From Papiliotrema nemorosa (Eukaryota > Basidiomycota > Tremellomycetes > Tremellales > Rhynchogastremaceae), in contig JASKOT010000002.1 of the NCBI GenBank assembly GCA_032158125.1, positions 558,001 to 622,000 on the forward strand: DNA of 64,000 nucleotides, given 5' to 3'. Position numbers and translations under genes: made by a program. The notes under the pieces were generated by a model. That model was not told the origin of the DNA, made no database searches, and saw only the letters and a list, made by a program, of their open reading frames with translations. Numbering within the stretch: position 1 is the stretch's first letter; each line of letters starts with the position of its first letter. Shown one piece after another: positions 11,233 to 23,567 of the stretch.

Positions 11233-12549
11233 TTAAGCACCGAGGGCAGGGAAAGCCTTTTCGTTGGAAGCGTCGATGGCGGCACCGGCGTTGTTGGATC
11301 GGTTGGCGAATCCACCTCGAGGAGCACCTCGTCCTCGGGCATTACCTCGACCCTCACCTCGTCCACGTCCACCTCGAGCACCACCTCGTCCACCATCTCG
11401 GTTGTCTCGGGGAGGTCGGCTTCCGGCGGGTTGAGCAAATTGACCGTCAACCTCAATGTAGACCTTCTCCTTCTTGGCGGCCTTGGTCTTGGAAGAAGCG
11501 GTCTTCTCCTGCATCGAGTCAGCTTTGAACCGTCAAACTGGGGAAAATGTAATCACCTTGCCGGAGAAGAAGTCATCGATGCCCTCTCTGACAAAGGCTT
11601 TGCCCTCGAGGGTGTCCTCGTTGACCTGTCGACCCTCCTTCTTTCCGAAAGCGAAAGCTTGCTCGGCCTTCTCAGCAAGGAATTGGTCGTAAGATTTCTG
11701 AACCTCCTCGGGCTCTTCCGGGGCAGCGGCCTCAGCAGCCTCGACGGGTGCAGCACCCTCGGCAGGGGTACCGGGAGCAGTCTCCTCAGCCTGGGCGTCG
11801 CTCTCGCCTTGGACCTCGGCTAGATCGTCAGCGATCGTAACCAAGTGTTACAGACCATCGTACGCACCGTTCAACTCGGCTTCACCCTCGTTGGATCCCC
11901 ATCCTTGGTCAACCTTCTTCTGGCTGTCTGGGAGAGTACCGCTCTTTCGCTCGTACTGTCGTCGCTCGGCGCCGAAAGCGGGAGTCTTGGCACCTCGGCT
12001 GTTTCCACCTCGAGATCGGTGTCCACCCGAAGTCTCTACTCGTCCCTCACCTCGGGGACCCTTGGTGTGCTTGTCTGGACCGTGGTGAGCTCGCTTAGGA
12101 GGAGCTATACAATTAGCCAATCGTCCATACCATCCTCTGCAAAGCGGTAACACTCACCAACTCGCTCCTTCTCGAAACCACCGGGACCTTCTTGACCCTC
12201 TGGGGTACCTGAAGCAGGGTCAGGACCAGTGTTTCGTGGTCCCTTGTCCGCATCTCCTCGGAAGACATTTCGAGGTCCACCTCGAGAAGGGTATCGTCCA
12301 CCTCGAGATCCACCTCGTCCACCGGTAGCAGCACCATCTCGAGCAGCGTTGTTGTTGGCTGATCCGGGAACGTTTCGGGGAGCAGTCTCCTTCTTAGCAG
12401 CGGCAGGGGCGGCAGTGGTCTTGGCGGGAGCGGGAGAAGACGATTGCTCGCCGTCATCTAAAACCACTGTCAGCAATGACATTTCCGGTCTTTCAAAACA
12501 GATGCTCACCACCGAGGAGGTCGAAAGGGTTTTTCGAGACGACCGACAT
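11233..12549 (-). CDS. STM1: Stm1/SERBP1 (HABP4/PAI-RBP1) ribosome-associated RNA-binding protein
   Basis: Stm1 proteins bind 80S ribosomes, clamp idle ones and help recovery from starvation. The start is ATG 12547-12549. Splicing gives MSVVSKNPFDLLGDDGEQ, the usual Stm1 opening. RGG-rich stretches follow, then the central signature RRQYERKSGTLPDSQKKVDQ with GWGSNEGEAEL. An Ala/Glu-rich linker comes next, then YDQFLAEKAEQAFAFGKKEG, and a C-terminal RGG block ending EKAFPALGA, TAA at 11233-11235. About four short introns are present. Arginine is encoded almost only by CGA, together with GGT glycine and other strongly preferred codons, which suggests high expression. The family call is very secure. 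Confidence 0.92.
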
Positions 12550-13317
12550 TATGTGGTCGCTCCTGAGCTGCAATGCAGGCTATCTGTTGTGATCGCAGAA
12601 GGACCGATTGGTCGAGAAAAAAAGTTGAATTCAACATTTGTTGGATGACAACGGAAAAGTCGAACGAGTATAGCGTTTTATTGAACAGCGCAAGGACGCA
12701 GGGCAGTCATGTGTTCCAGGTTGATCATACGACATCGTACGGGGCGGTTGATAGATCGTTGTATAGGTGAATCGAAGCAGATTTGGACATGACGGAATGT
12801 TGGGTGTAGAGGTTGAGAAAAAGGTCACTAGGTCAGCTTCCTGTCTTCTTTCCAAGCCGTTCTCTGCAAACGTTCCAACGCACCTATAGAGATATGTGTA
12901 GGTACGACGGTAAAGTCGCGTTTGTGATGGACTATCTATAAAAGATATGTATAGGATGGTCACCTCGCTCGACGACGTTCAACTCGAACCCTCGCAGGAC
13001 AGGCAGGCAGCGAGCACGCTACCCGCAGGGGACGTGCCAATTCAATTTCGCCTCAAAGTGGCAGGTTCATGTAATCCCGTATATTCCCGCCCTACGATCT
13101 CTTCTAGGTGGCATATCGTCTACACAGAGGATAATAGCTATATGATGCATGATGCATGGCCAGACGTCTTTGTATGAACAACGCTGTCCCGCTCTAGAAT
13201 GGTGCGAGAGATTCCAAAAACATTCCACTCGTCGTGACTGCGAAAACAAGGAAATGTCTGGGCAGGGGGGTATATATGTGATTACTTCATCCTTTACTCT
13301 TCTTCGTCGACAGGGAT
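12550..13317. other. Intergenic: STM1 promoter and CPA2 3' region
   Basis: About 770 bp lie between two minus-strand genes. A TATA-like string lies near 13270, directly after the CPA2 stop side. No protein-like frame or RNA gene was recognised. Confidence 0.45.
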
Positions 13318-16300
13318 CTAGTAGTTGGCGGTGGGCACAAACTCTCGCCATGACTACATGATCAGCTCTTGGCCTTGATATTCTTGGAAGATTTAGCTCA
13401 CCTTGACCTCTGGAGGATTTGTTCCCTCAACATAGGGCAATGGGCTCTGGTGGAACTTCTTTTGCAGTGTCTCGGTAAACAGAACAGCCAACTTGGCGTT
13501 GTTGATCAACTGCACATGTCAGGGAAATGCTTCAAAGCTTTGATGATACACTTACGGGAATACCGAAATCAACAGCGGCTCGTCGAGAAGCGTAATCGGG
13601 GTCGTTAACAGTAGGGGCTCGAGATCGGGAGATGTTGATCACCGAGGTGATCTCGTTCTCTTCGAGAACCTCTCGAAGCTTTCGCTTGTCCTTGACGGGA
13701 ACAAGGATTCGCTTGACATCGAGATGTTGTTGAGCGTTGATGTGGCTTTCAACCTCGGCGGCTAGACTGTCAGTCAAAAGTTTTCAGATCAGACCGTGGA
13801 CGTACAATGAGTGTAGAGCTTGAAACCGAGGTTGATCAGGTTTTTCGCAACCTCGATCATCTCGGGTCGGTTGATATCACCACCAATGAGGAATCCAGAG
13901 TTAGGTCGAGGCAGCTTGAAACCGTTGACCGAGAGCAAAGCAGCCCAATAAGCCTCGTGAATATCCTTTCCGAAGGAGGCGACCTCTCCAGTGGAAGCCA
14001 TCTCGACGCCCCTGAGATTAGTCAAACCCCATAAACCGTCCAAGACAAAACTCACAAGAATGGGTCAGCTCCGGGCAGACGGGTCCATGAGAACTGGGGC
14101 ACTTTGATGGCGACGTAATCCCTCTTCTCCTTCATCAAGTCGACTGGAGCTGGAACATCAACGCCCATGATGGCCGCAGAAGCGACGTCAATGAAGTTGG
14201 TACCCAAAACCTTGGAAACGAAGGGGAATGATCGGGAAGCTCGAAGGTTACATTCGATAACCTTCAGCTCGGCGGCCTCTCCACCAACAGGAGGTTTTCG
14301 GATAATCTGCATGTTGAAAGGACCGGAAATGTCAAACGCCTTGCCGACCTTCTGGGCGATCTCCTTCAGTCTGTCGAGATCGCTCTCGGGCAGTGAGAAG
14401 GGAGGAAGGACAAGGGTAGCATCACCCGAATGGACACCGGCATTCTCGACGTGCTCGGAAACGGCGTGGACGAGAAGTTCACCCTTGTGGGCGACGGCGT
14501 CAATGTCGATTTCTTGAGCATTGTCGATGAATTGGGAAATGACGACTGGGTGAAGAGGGGAGACGTTGGCAGCGGCAGACAGGTTGTGTTGCAATTGAGA
14601 CTCGTCGTAGACGACGTTCATGGCAGCACCAGACAAAACGTAAGAGGGTCGGATGAGAACAGGGTAGCTTTCCTATCAGCACTGCTAATCATGAAAGTAG
14701 CTAGAATATGACTTACCCAACCTTGTTGGCAAACTCCTTTGCGGCATCCAGACTGGTAGCCTCGGTCCAAGCAGGCTGATCAACACCGACAGAGTCCAGG
14801 ATCGACGAGAACTTGTGTCGGTCCTCGGCATTGTCAATCTGCTCAGGGTCGGTTCCAAGAACTGTCACACCCGACTTCTTCAATCGGAGAGCAATGTTCT
14901 GCGGCAATTGTCCACCGACGGAAACAACGACACCAGTGGCACTCTCAAGCTCGTAGATATCCATGACTCGCTCCCAGCCCAGCTCTTCAAAGTACAATCG
15001 GTCAGCCTCGTCGAAATCGGTCGAGACAGTCTCGGGGTTGTAGTTGATCATGATGGTCTTCTTGCCCAAGTTTCGGATCGCTCGAGAAGCGGTAACGGCA
15101 CACCAATCGAACTCGACTGATGAACCGATTCGATAGACACCGGAACCGAGAACCATGGTACCGTGCTCGTCAAACTCAATGTCGTGGGTAGTGGCATTGT
15201 AGGTCGTGTACAGGTAGTTGGTGTAGGCGGGGAACTCGGCGGCAAGGGTGTCAATTCGCTTGACGAAGGGAGTGACACCCAAAGATTTTCGGAGAGCTCG
15301 GACCTCGTCCTCTTTTCGTCCAGAGAGTTGAGCGATGTGCAAGTCGGAGAAACCGGTTCGCTTGGCAGTTCGGACGATCGCCTCATCCCATTGGTCGAAT
15401 GGAGTGGTTTGAATCTGCTTGTAGACCTCGACAATATTCTCGAGCTTGTACAAGAACCACTTGTCAATCTTGGTTAGGTCGTGCAATTGGTCGACGGTGT
15501 AGCCGAGGTTGAGCATAGAGTGGGCAATGGCGAAGAGTCGTCGATCGTTGTTGTCAGTCAAGGCGGTGTGCAAGTCTTCTGGTTTCCAGTAAGCATCGAA
15601 ACCGGCGAAGTTTGGGTCGACCTGTCGGATAGCCTTTTGCAGAGACTCTTCGAATGTTCGACCGATGGCCATCACCTCTCCGACCGACTTCATAGCTGAT
15701 CCGACGTTTCGCTCGACGTGTTGGAATTTGGCCAAGTCCCACTTGGGAATCTTGGTGACAATGTAGTCTAGGGAAGGCTCGAAACAAGCGGTGGTAGATT
15801 TGGTGACGGCGTTGGGGAGTTCAGGAAGAGTGTGACCGAGAGCAATCTTGGCGGCTGTGTAGGCGAGCGGGTATCCGGTGGCCTTTGACGCAAGAGCACT
15901 GATGTCAGTTCACATCTAGCGGTATTGCGATGAGACTCACCTAGATCGCGAAAGACGAGCGTTCATCTCAATGACCCGGTAATCCCTAGAGTTGGGGTCC
16001 AGGGCGTATTGCACGTTACATTCACCAACAACACCGACATGTCGGACAATCTTGATAGCGGCAGATCGGAGCATGTGGTACTCGTCATCTGAGAGGGTCT
16101 GCGATGGGGCGACGACGATAGAGTCTCCGGTGTGTGTACCGAGAGGGTCAAAGTTTTCCATGTTGCAGCAAATGATGGTGTTCTGATGGTGAGCATGTCA
16201 CACCAGCCACACAATTCTGACACCAACATCGGCAGCATCACGGACGACCTCGTACTCGACTTCCTTCCAGCCTTTCAAACTCTTCTCAATCAAGACCTGC

Positions 16301-17190
16301 GGACTGAGAGACAGCGACTTGGCAGCCAAGTTTCGGAGCTCCTCTTCATCGTGGGCGAAACCTGATCCAAGACCACCGAGGGAGAAAGCGGATCGGAGAA
16401 TGATAGGGTAACCAATCTCGGCAGCAGCGTCAAGGGCAGCTTGGATGGTGGAGACAGCGGTAGATTGAGCGGCCGGAATCTCAATTTCTACTCATCAATT
16501 GTGCCTAGTTTCGCGCGTCTGCAAGATGCTCACCGTTCAGCGCTTGAACGAAAAGGTCTCGGTCCTCTGACACTTCCAATGTTCGAATAGGAGTACCCAA
16601 GACTTGCACACCCAATCGCTCGAGAACACCCATCTTGTCCAACTGAATACCGACGTTCAAGGCTGATTGTCCACCGAATGTCAACAAGATACCATCCGGT
16701 CGCTCCTTTTCCAAAACGTATGCGACATAGTCGGCAGTGACTGGCAAGAAGTAGATTTGTGATGCGAGGTGGTGTGACGTTTGAATGGTAGCAATGTTGG
16801 GGTTGATGAGGATGGTATCAATGTTGCTTTCCCTAAGAGCCTTGATGGCTTGGGAACCTGTGCGCGGTTAGTGTTGTATCTCGCGTGATTTGGAGAAGTA
16901 GGCTCACCAGAGTAATCGAATTCTCCTGCTTGACCGATACTCAGTCCTCCACTACCGACGACCAAGACCTTCTTGACATCGGGTTTTGTCAATTTCGGCA
17001 AGACTTTGGACGAGATCTTCCTGGCGAGCTCGGAAGGAGAGTTCAAGGTAGGTCCATCGGTAGGTCCATACGATCCGACAGCAGGAGCAGCGACGGCATA
17101 TCCTCGTCGAGCGATGACAGGAGCAATCCGAGCTCGAGGAGCAGTGGTGAAAGATCGTCGAGCGACCGAGGGTCGGATGGAACGCATCAT
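13318..17190 (-). CDS. CPA2: Carbamoyl-phosphate synthase, arginine-specific large subunit (mitochondrial)
   Basis: This enzyme makes carbamoyl phosphate from glutamine-derived ammonia, bicarbonate and two ATP for arginine synthesis. The start is ATG 17188-17190. The first 35 residues ([20 protein letters not shown] and following) are Arg/Ser-rich without acidic residues, like a mitochondrial presequence. Domains in order: [19 protein letters not shown] (first pre-ATP-grasp), [20 protein letters not shown], the ATP-grasp with [16 protein letters not shown] and [20 protein letters not shown], the oligomerisation part, a second synthase half with [14 protein letters not shown] and [17 protein letters not shown], and a C-terminal MGS-type allosteric domain ([13 protein letters not shown]), ending PTANY, TAG 13318-13320. 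No aspartate transcarbamylase domain follows, so this is not Ura2/CAD. About seven short introns occur. Confidence 0.96.
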
Positions 17191-17848
17191 GATTTTTGGG
17201 AAGATATCCTCGCGATTTTATAGAAGTTTTTCGGTAAGGAGTAGACGAGATTTAGATGGATGAAGGAGATGGACCACTCCCTGGATGGTATCCGAGCCGG
17301 TGGGTGTGCTCTAGCCCTAGGTGTTGAGGCTGAGTCGGGTGTCGAAGAGGTGTTGAAGCAGGAGAGGGGTTGAATTTATTTTTTGCTAATCTTTGACTCG
17401 GTCGCGGACTCGAAGATAAGAGGGGGGGACGGGGGGTGAGGTGACAACCCAAATGACGGAATCAAATTACCCGCTTCCCCCTTGGCACTAAACACAGACA
17501 CGTCATGGTTTTGTTATCAATCAGTCCTATATCGTCACTTCCCTATCATCTAGCAGACCTCAAACCCATGTCTCATGCATGAGTACAAGGCAAAGGAGCA
17601 ACCACGCTCTAGGTAGGATCGCTGAATTGACTGTAAAGGAGGTCAGTGAAGACTGAGACGGATCGACGCGCAAGAACTTTGACCTCACGGTGATCCGTGC
17701 TTCCCCTGAGCCCCTCCCTTGTACTCTCCCTTCCATTGACACGGTAGATGAGATCAGGATATCCTGTGATGGAGAGACACTTCAGCTCAACGTAAATCTC
17801 TTGCTCGAGTACAATTCGATGGCTCCGGACCCACACTAATTTGTCTTG
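17191..17848. promoter_or_regulatory. Bidirectional promoter of CPA2 and the RG-rich gene
   Basis: These 658 bp lie between divergent start codons. The side next to CPA2 is rich in C/T runs on its coding strand, as often seen before strongly expressed fungal genes. No TATA box or uORF was confidently identified. Confidence 0.4.
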
Positions 17849-19874
17849 ATGAGTTCCTTTGGGAGGTACGACTATGGTCGTCGAGGGTCCGAGCGGTCTT
17901 ATTACAGCTCTCAGTCGCACAAAGGGGACGAGCGAGGTCGCGGTCGAGGTCGAGGTCGAGGCAGAGGATATCCTCGAGGCAGGGTTAACAGAGGTAGAGG
18001 GGGTCTTCATGCGCTCAGAGAGACCCATTCACCCGTTGCATCCAGGCGTACGGAGCGAACTAGGCAGGAGGAGAGGGATGAAGACCGAATTTCACCCGCG
18101 CCGTATAGTGCGACCACTACAAGACACGCTCGACTTCCTTTGCAAACATCTACAGCGAATCCACCGTCGTCTCCACCTCGACCCGATGCGCTCGACTCTT
18201 TGGACAAACTACTCCAATTCAGCGCAAGCGTTGATGCGGTCCGTCAAGAGGCATCAAACGATTTTGAGCCATCTCAAATCGCTCGAGCGGCAGAGACATT
18301 CCTTCAGCGCGTTCAAGAGGCCAGGTCTAACCATGTGGAGCCCCTTGAACCGGGAGAAGTGGTCTCGTCTCCAGTATCAGCGGTATCTGCCAGTCCTCGG
18401 AGTCGGGCCGCCGAATTGAGGGAGATTTTGAAAAGAAAAAGGAAGGCAGAAATTGCCCAAGTCAAAGTGGAGAAAACGGCCGTGGACCCGCCTTCACCGA
18501 TCAAATTACACAAGGAGCCACCTCGTGGACCATCAGCAGACTATAGACGTTCCAGTAGCCCAAGGAAGCGGGGCCTCGGGGATAGCGAAACGTCAACGCT
18601 GTTGATGCGAATCAGCGACGGCCGCGATACCAGTATTCCGGATTCATATAAGCAGAAAGTGCCATCGCCAATCAGGTCCCCTATTCAATTCAACGCTCGA
18701 TCACCCATTCGGGACTCGACAAACAGCTTGGGACATTATGATGGGAGAACAATACGGAACACAAGTACAGAATATGTGGATGCAAGGAGGTCGACGATGA
18801 GTCTTATTGAGTAAGATGGTATGGCGAACAAGCTCATGCCAGGCGTATAGCACAACCGAGAGATTCTAGGGATACCAGATTTCTATCCGCAAGAGAGAGT
18901 ACGGTCACCGCTGGCCGATCTGACACCTTACGCGGTTCGGGAGGAGATAGCGTATATGTCCCACTGTCGACGACGTACAAGTACAAGAAGGAACCAACGT
19001 ATGACTCTCAAGGTCGATATATCGCAAGACGAAGTCAGGCTTCGTGGGAGGGGGAGTACAAGCGAGATACGTTCCCCATGGAGCCTCGACAAGCCAGGTG
19101 ACTTGGCCTCGAGGGTCGCCAGCTAATTGTAGCGTTCCTGTGGAGGCTTCACCGAAGACCACTGGACGGGCCCCTCCAATCGTGCCGGTATTACAGGTGA
19201 TACAGCCAAGTCCAGTCGTTGCGGTCAATCAAGATGTCTTGGCCACTCTTGCAGCGTTGAAAGAGCAGATTGCGAGACTCGAAGCTCAACTTCCAATGGC
19301 TAACGTTCATTCAACAGCATCTGCACCACTGGTGCCAGCGGCGTCAGTCTTGACATCAACCCGACCGCAACCAGTCTCGATATATCAGCCGGCACCATCA
19401 TCGGAACCTCGTGCAGAGACGGCCGTCAAAAGGAAAGAACCTCAAGTGTACGAGCGGGCAGTGCGACTCGCGAATCCTGTCAAGAGCTACCCTCCACGTG
19501 AATATGGGTATAGAGAGTATGCGACGCGTGAGTCTATTGGGAGGGTCGAAAGGAGGCGATCTCCGGAAAAGGTTCAACCTTCAAGTCCTCAGCAATCATA
19601 TTCTCCCCGGGCGACTTGGCCTTATGAGGAACGACATGACCTATCAGAAACGCAAGGAAGGCAGATCAAGCAAGACTATTTGGATAGACAGGCCTCTCAC
19701 TATCGATATCACCCATACTCGCGTTCACCGGAGATTCTTTCTCAATATCATCAACGAGACGATTCCGACCGAGACAGAGCATTTGAGTGTTCGGAGAGAG
19801 GCCATCAAACTCGATGTCGAGGTCGTGGGCGAGGACGAGGACGCGGACGCGGTAGAGGCAGAGGAGGCTATTGA
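17849..19874 (+). CDS. Unrecognised RG/RGG-rich, probably RNA-associated protein
   Basis: The start is ATG 17849-17851 (MSSFGRYDYGRRGSERSYY). Three exons are joined by a 32-bp intron (18811-18842) and a 35-bp intron near 19101-19135, giving about 650 residues that end GRGRGGY, TGA 19872-19874. Arg-Gly dipeptide runs lie at both ends: ERGRGRGRGRGRGYPRG near residue 30 and GRGRGRGRGRGRGRGGY at the extreme C-terminus. The middle is Ser/Pro/Arg-rich with SPIR-type repeats, one short helix (LREILKRKRKAEIAQVK) and a possible coiled coil (LATLAALKEQIARLEAQL). No RRM, KH or zinc finger is visible. RG runs commonly bind RNA or are arginine-methylated, so an RNA-related role is inferred only from composition. 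Confidence 0.7.
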
Positions 19875-20082
19875 GCGATAGCTTGGCGAATCTATCACGA
19901 TTCACTTGGGTGACGCGACGATCTTGCTACGCTTGGAAAAGGCTATTCGGCATTGTACATGTATGACGATGATCAGTGCCAAAACCGCTCCAGTGCTGCT
20001 CGTAGTGTCGCATCTCCAAGTTGGGGATCTCTCTCATATTTCAAATTATCAAGACATTTTACACACATGATCGCCATTTATT
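19875..20082. other. Convergent 3' spacer
   Basis: This short AT-richer spacer lies between the RG-rich gene and the membrane aspartic-protease-like gene. No gene was seen. Confidence 0.5.
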
Positions 20083-22810
20083 CTATACGATCAAAGCGGA
20101 AGACGGGTGCCGTCTTGCCAGCGCTTCTCTCTCGCGCTCCCTCTCTGCCCTCTTGGATCTTTCCGTCTCACTGATGATACTCCCCACTCCGCGCCCAAAC
20201 CAGCTCCTCCTCTTTGCTCCTGGCTCCATGGCGCCGTGATCCACATAAGCCATATTGACCGGTGAATATCCAGCCTTGCTACCGCCCTTGGACCTCTTCG
20301 CCCAGCTAAACGGTCTCTTCTTCTCCTTTGACTCAGTGAAAGTTTGTGAAACCTGATGGGCCGCTTCAGGTTGAGCTGGAGGCTGTGGAGTTTTGTGTAT
20401 AGGGTAGGGCTGTTGGTCCTGTCCTGGTCCACTGTACTGCTGTACCCAAGCATCGTGCCGAGTTGCGCGATCTCCAGCTCCGTTGGAGACGCGTCGAGGG
20501 AAGTTTGTGGCGAGATCATACCTTGCTGCCGAGCTTCCAGCGGGGTAAGAAGCATGTTTTGCTTTGACAGGTCCCCATTTGACAGACCGACTACCGCCTG
20601 AATCGGGGGACATCTGAGCGGTCTGCTGTTGATGCTGCTGCGCTGCAGGGTGAGAGATGCCTTGGTACTGCAAGGACTGCGAGCGATGATGCCGACTTGG
20701 TCCCGAAGGGATCTGGGCTGGATTGGCCGTGATCTGTTGAGGCGAGACGATACTTCCGGGATGTCGCCGTTGAGCATAGAAACCTTGCGGCTGATGCTCT
20801 AGAACCGGAGGCAGCCTTTGACTCTGCTGCTGATGTTGAACACCCTGGCCAGGTTGATTCGGCTGTTGTTGTGTCGGTACTTGTGGTTGAATCGGCGGTA
20901 GATACGCTGGGGGACCCCAGATCATATTGGACGGCGGGACTGGCATCATTGGCCTACCGTAAGGACCCATTGGGCCCATTGGTCCCAGCGGAGGTCCAAA
21001 AGGTCGGCCCATCAGCGGCGCGGTAGGCGGTAACATTATTGGAGGAGGAAGAGTTGCCGCTCGCACCATCGCGTTGGTTTGGAATCGGTGCTGCCTTCTA
21101 ACAGCTCGGTACCAGATGGACTGGAAGGAGTTTCGGTTCCGCGAGTAGCACAAGAGAAGTACGATGAGGAGGACGCCGAGTAGGGTGCCAATGACTGTCG
21201 ACATCAGCTTTGAGCCCGAACAACGGTGCCACTTACGGATCCCAGCGAGTTTCAGATTTGGCTTCCCACCACCGTTTCCACGGCTGACGTCCAGGGCGTT
21301 GACAGTACCCGGCTTTCCCGCTATACCTACGAAGCGCTCTCCTGGAGAGTAGTACAGGGCGCTGACTTGTCAGCTACGACTCAGTTGTCTTGCCGGGAAC
21401 TCACGCATAGACACCTGACAGGAAAGGTGTTCCTAGCCTGATCTCACCCAGCTGTTCAGGTAAATTCTGATTCTGCCAAGCCACTAGACTTCCCCAGCAG
21501 GTCCGGGCCGCTCGATCTCTAGGTTGGACCAGCTCTGAGGAGGCCACATTGTATTCATGGCCAGATATGGTCACCGTCATGGAGATGTTGGCGTCGCAAG
21601 GAATGTTCTATATGCGTCAGACACCTCTGCCTATCTCGACCGGACCTAAAGTCTCACCCATCGCGTCCTGTCTGACGCATCTCGACTGGCTTCAGGTACG
21701 GCTGCGTAGAGCTGTTCAGCTAATGTGCTGGGGACATAGATGGCATCACAGCCAGGGTCTATCGATCCCAGGGCATTAGCTTAGAGTAGCAACGTCGAGC
21801 ACAGCTCACATAATAGCTAGATGTATCAACAACCGACGATCCAACGCGGATTCTATTCAACCCAAAACCCCATCCACCGGCGACTTCCGTGTCGACGTTG
21901 AGCCAGGCGCTGCATGTCAATAGCGATCCCTTGGGAAGCGGGCTCGTACTTACAAGTTTCCCTGATACGCTCCCGATGGTACACCGCCCCAATGGATAGT
22001 CCCCGCCTGAGAGTTGGCCTCATTCGAGTGGTTTCCAACGTCGATTCCGACAGTATAGTATGTCGCATCGCTAGGTCGGCCATCGGTGGTCACCGTCAAC
22101 ATTGAAGGCAAGATGGAATTAGCAGGTCGTTGCTACCTTTCAGCGAATGACATCGCACACTTACTTACCGAGAAGATCCCCAAACCCCAGAAACCCGATG
22201 AGCCCGCACTGAATGACTCCTCGGTACCTCCCAAAGCTGTAGTGGTATCCTTCCGTATGGTATTGATCACCGCTATAGGTCTTGGATTCTCCTCGTCCCC
22301 TCGGGCATCAGTGATGATGTCTTTGCCAAAGACGCCAGTGAGAATGAGCGAATCAGTGCTACCGGACGGGTAGACTGAAGTGTAGGATACGGCATCGAGA
22401 GTGAGCTGAGATCAGCGATGGGATTCTGGTGCGACCTACATCGAAGGAGCTGGAGTCGTCGCTTGTGTATCTATCTCGTCAAACCTCATTCACGTCACGA
22501 AGGCTGAACTCACTTTTCGGCATCCTCGGTACATCGCTGACATTGATCTCCGGCTACAGCGATAAATGCAACATTCGTAGCTACGATCGTTAGCTGGCCA
22601 CCGCAGATATTGAAAGATATACTCACTCAGAGTCAAATTCACGTCCTGCGGTGGGCTGCCGAGACCCACGCTGACCACATTCGTGCCTGCTCCTGATCGC
22701 CATAACGGGATAGTGGTGTAGAAATTCCCGAGTCTAGCCTCGTCCTGCCGACTGTCTGCAAAGGCTGTCGGCGCCTGGCATACCAGGAGGAATGCGATCC
22801 AGCTGATCAT
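20083..22810 (-). CDS. Transmembrane protein with aspartic-protease-like ectodomain, probably inactive
   Basis: The start is ATG 22808-22810, with a signal peptide (MISWIAFLLVCQAPTAFADS). The ectodomain follows the pepsin (A1) layout: VSVGLGSPPQDVNLTL, FSAGSSGFWGLGIFS, IRVGSSVVDTSSYY, IYVPSTLAEQLYAAVPEA, then a C-lobe with IPCDANISMTVTISGHEY and GEIRLGTPFLSGVYA. The first catalytic D-T-G is replaced (NLTLTTNVAF), and the second reads GSIDPGCDAIYVP rather than D-T-G/S. A single transmembrane segment (VIGTLLGVLLIVLLLCYS) follows, then a cytoplasmic tail of about 340 residues rich in Pro and Gln with basic patches, ending SSALIV, TAG 20083-20085. The exon border before GSIDPG is not fully resolved, so loss of the second motif is less certain. 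Perhaps a wall-facing sensor or adaptor; that role is inferred from topology only. Confidence 0.72.
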
Positions 22811-23567
22811 CCGAATTTACTCTGTGACGGGAGGGTAGACAGTGGGGCTCGGAGAAGGTGGAAAATTGGTCCGGTACGACTCGAAGATATCGCAGAGGTC
22901 GAGGATCAAACTGAGACGTTGACGTGATATGAGCTGTCGAACTTCAATCAGATACCGTCGTCCTAAGTCGATCGTCGAAGGAGGGCGACTCTGCGCAAAC
23001 TCTCCGCATCCGTCTCTCCAAGACGCAAGAGTTAATAGAAATGTGCGTCAAGATGGAGTGAAAAGTCGGAATGCGGAGGCCAACACGCTGCAAAGGACCT
23101 CGGAAGGGACGGCAGGAAGAGGGTCAAAGGGGGTTATCGTCAAGGGTTATGATCCTGGGTTCAGTAGACGGAACTGCAGTGCCAGGATTGCTAGGCGAGA
23201 TTAGGTCCAAGCTGCTGATTTTCAATAGGAAGGGGACGGTGTCGAGAAGCAAGATGATGTGCATCGTTGAACACATCAGTTGTCGTCTGATGGCGGGTCA
23301 AGAAGGTGGGGTAGAAGATCACTCAACATCCTTTGTTTAATGGTCGACTCTGATGCAACCACTGCAGAACGAGATGATCGGTACTGGAGATAGCATACTG
23401 TAACAAAATGGCATTATACTCGACAGATTATACACACTCAGCTTGCAATTCCGTCCACCTCAGCGCTCCGACTTCTATCCGCTTTGATCCCCGACTCTAC
23501 GAGATCCTTGACTCCCGCTTTCTGCAGCCTACCCCATCTTTCGTCGTCATCCTATTCTCCCACCATC
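22811..23567. other. Intergenic region, no gene seen
   Basis: Both neighbours are on the minus strand. The interval should contain the promoter of the aspartic-protease-like gene and the 3' UTR of the zinc-ribbon gene. Short plus-strand frames here are Arg-rich and show no family signal. Confidence 0.45.

Noticed and set aside
13318..17190. CAD/Ura2 multifunctional pyrimidine protein
   Set aside because: No glutaminase, dihydroorotase or aspartate transcarbamylase domains are joined, and the N-terminus looks mitochondrial, so the arginine-specific enzyme fits better.
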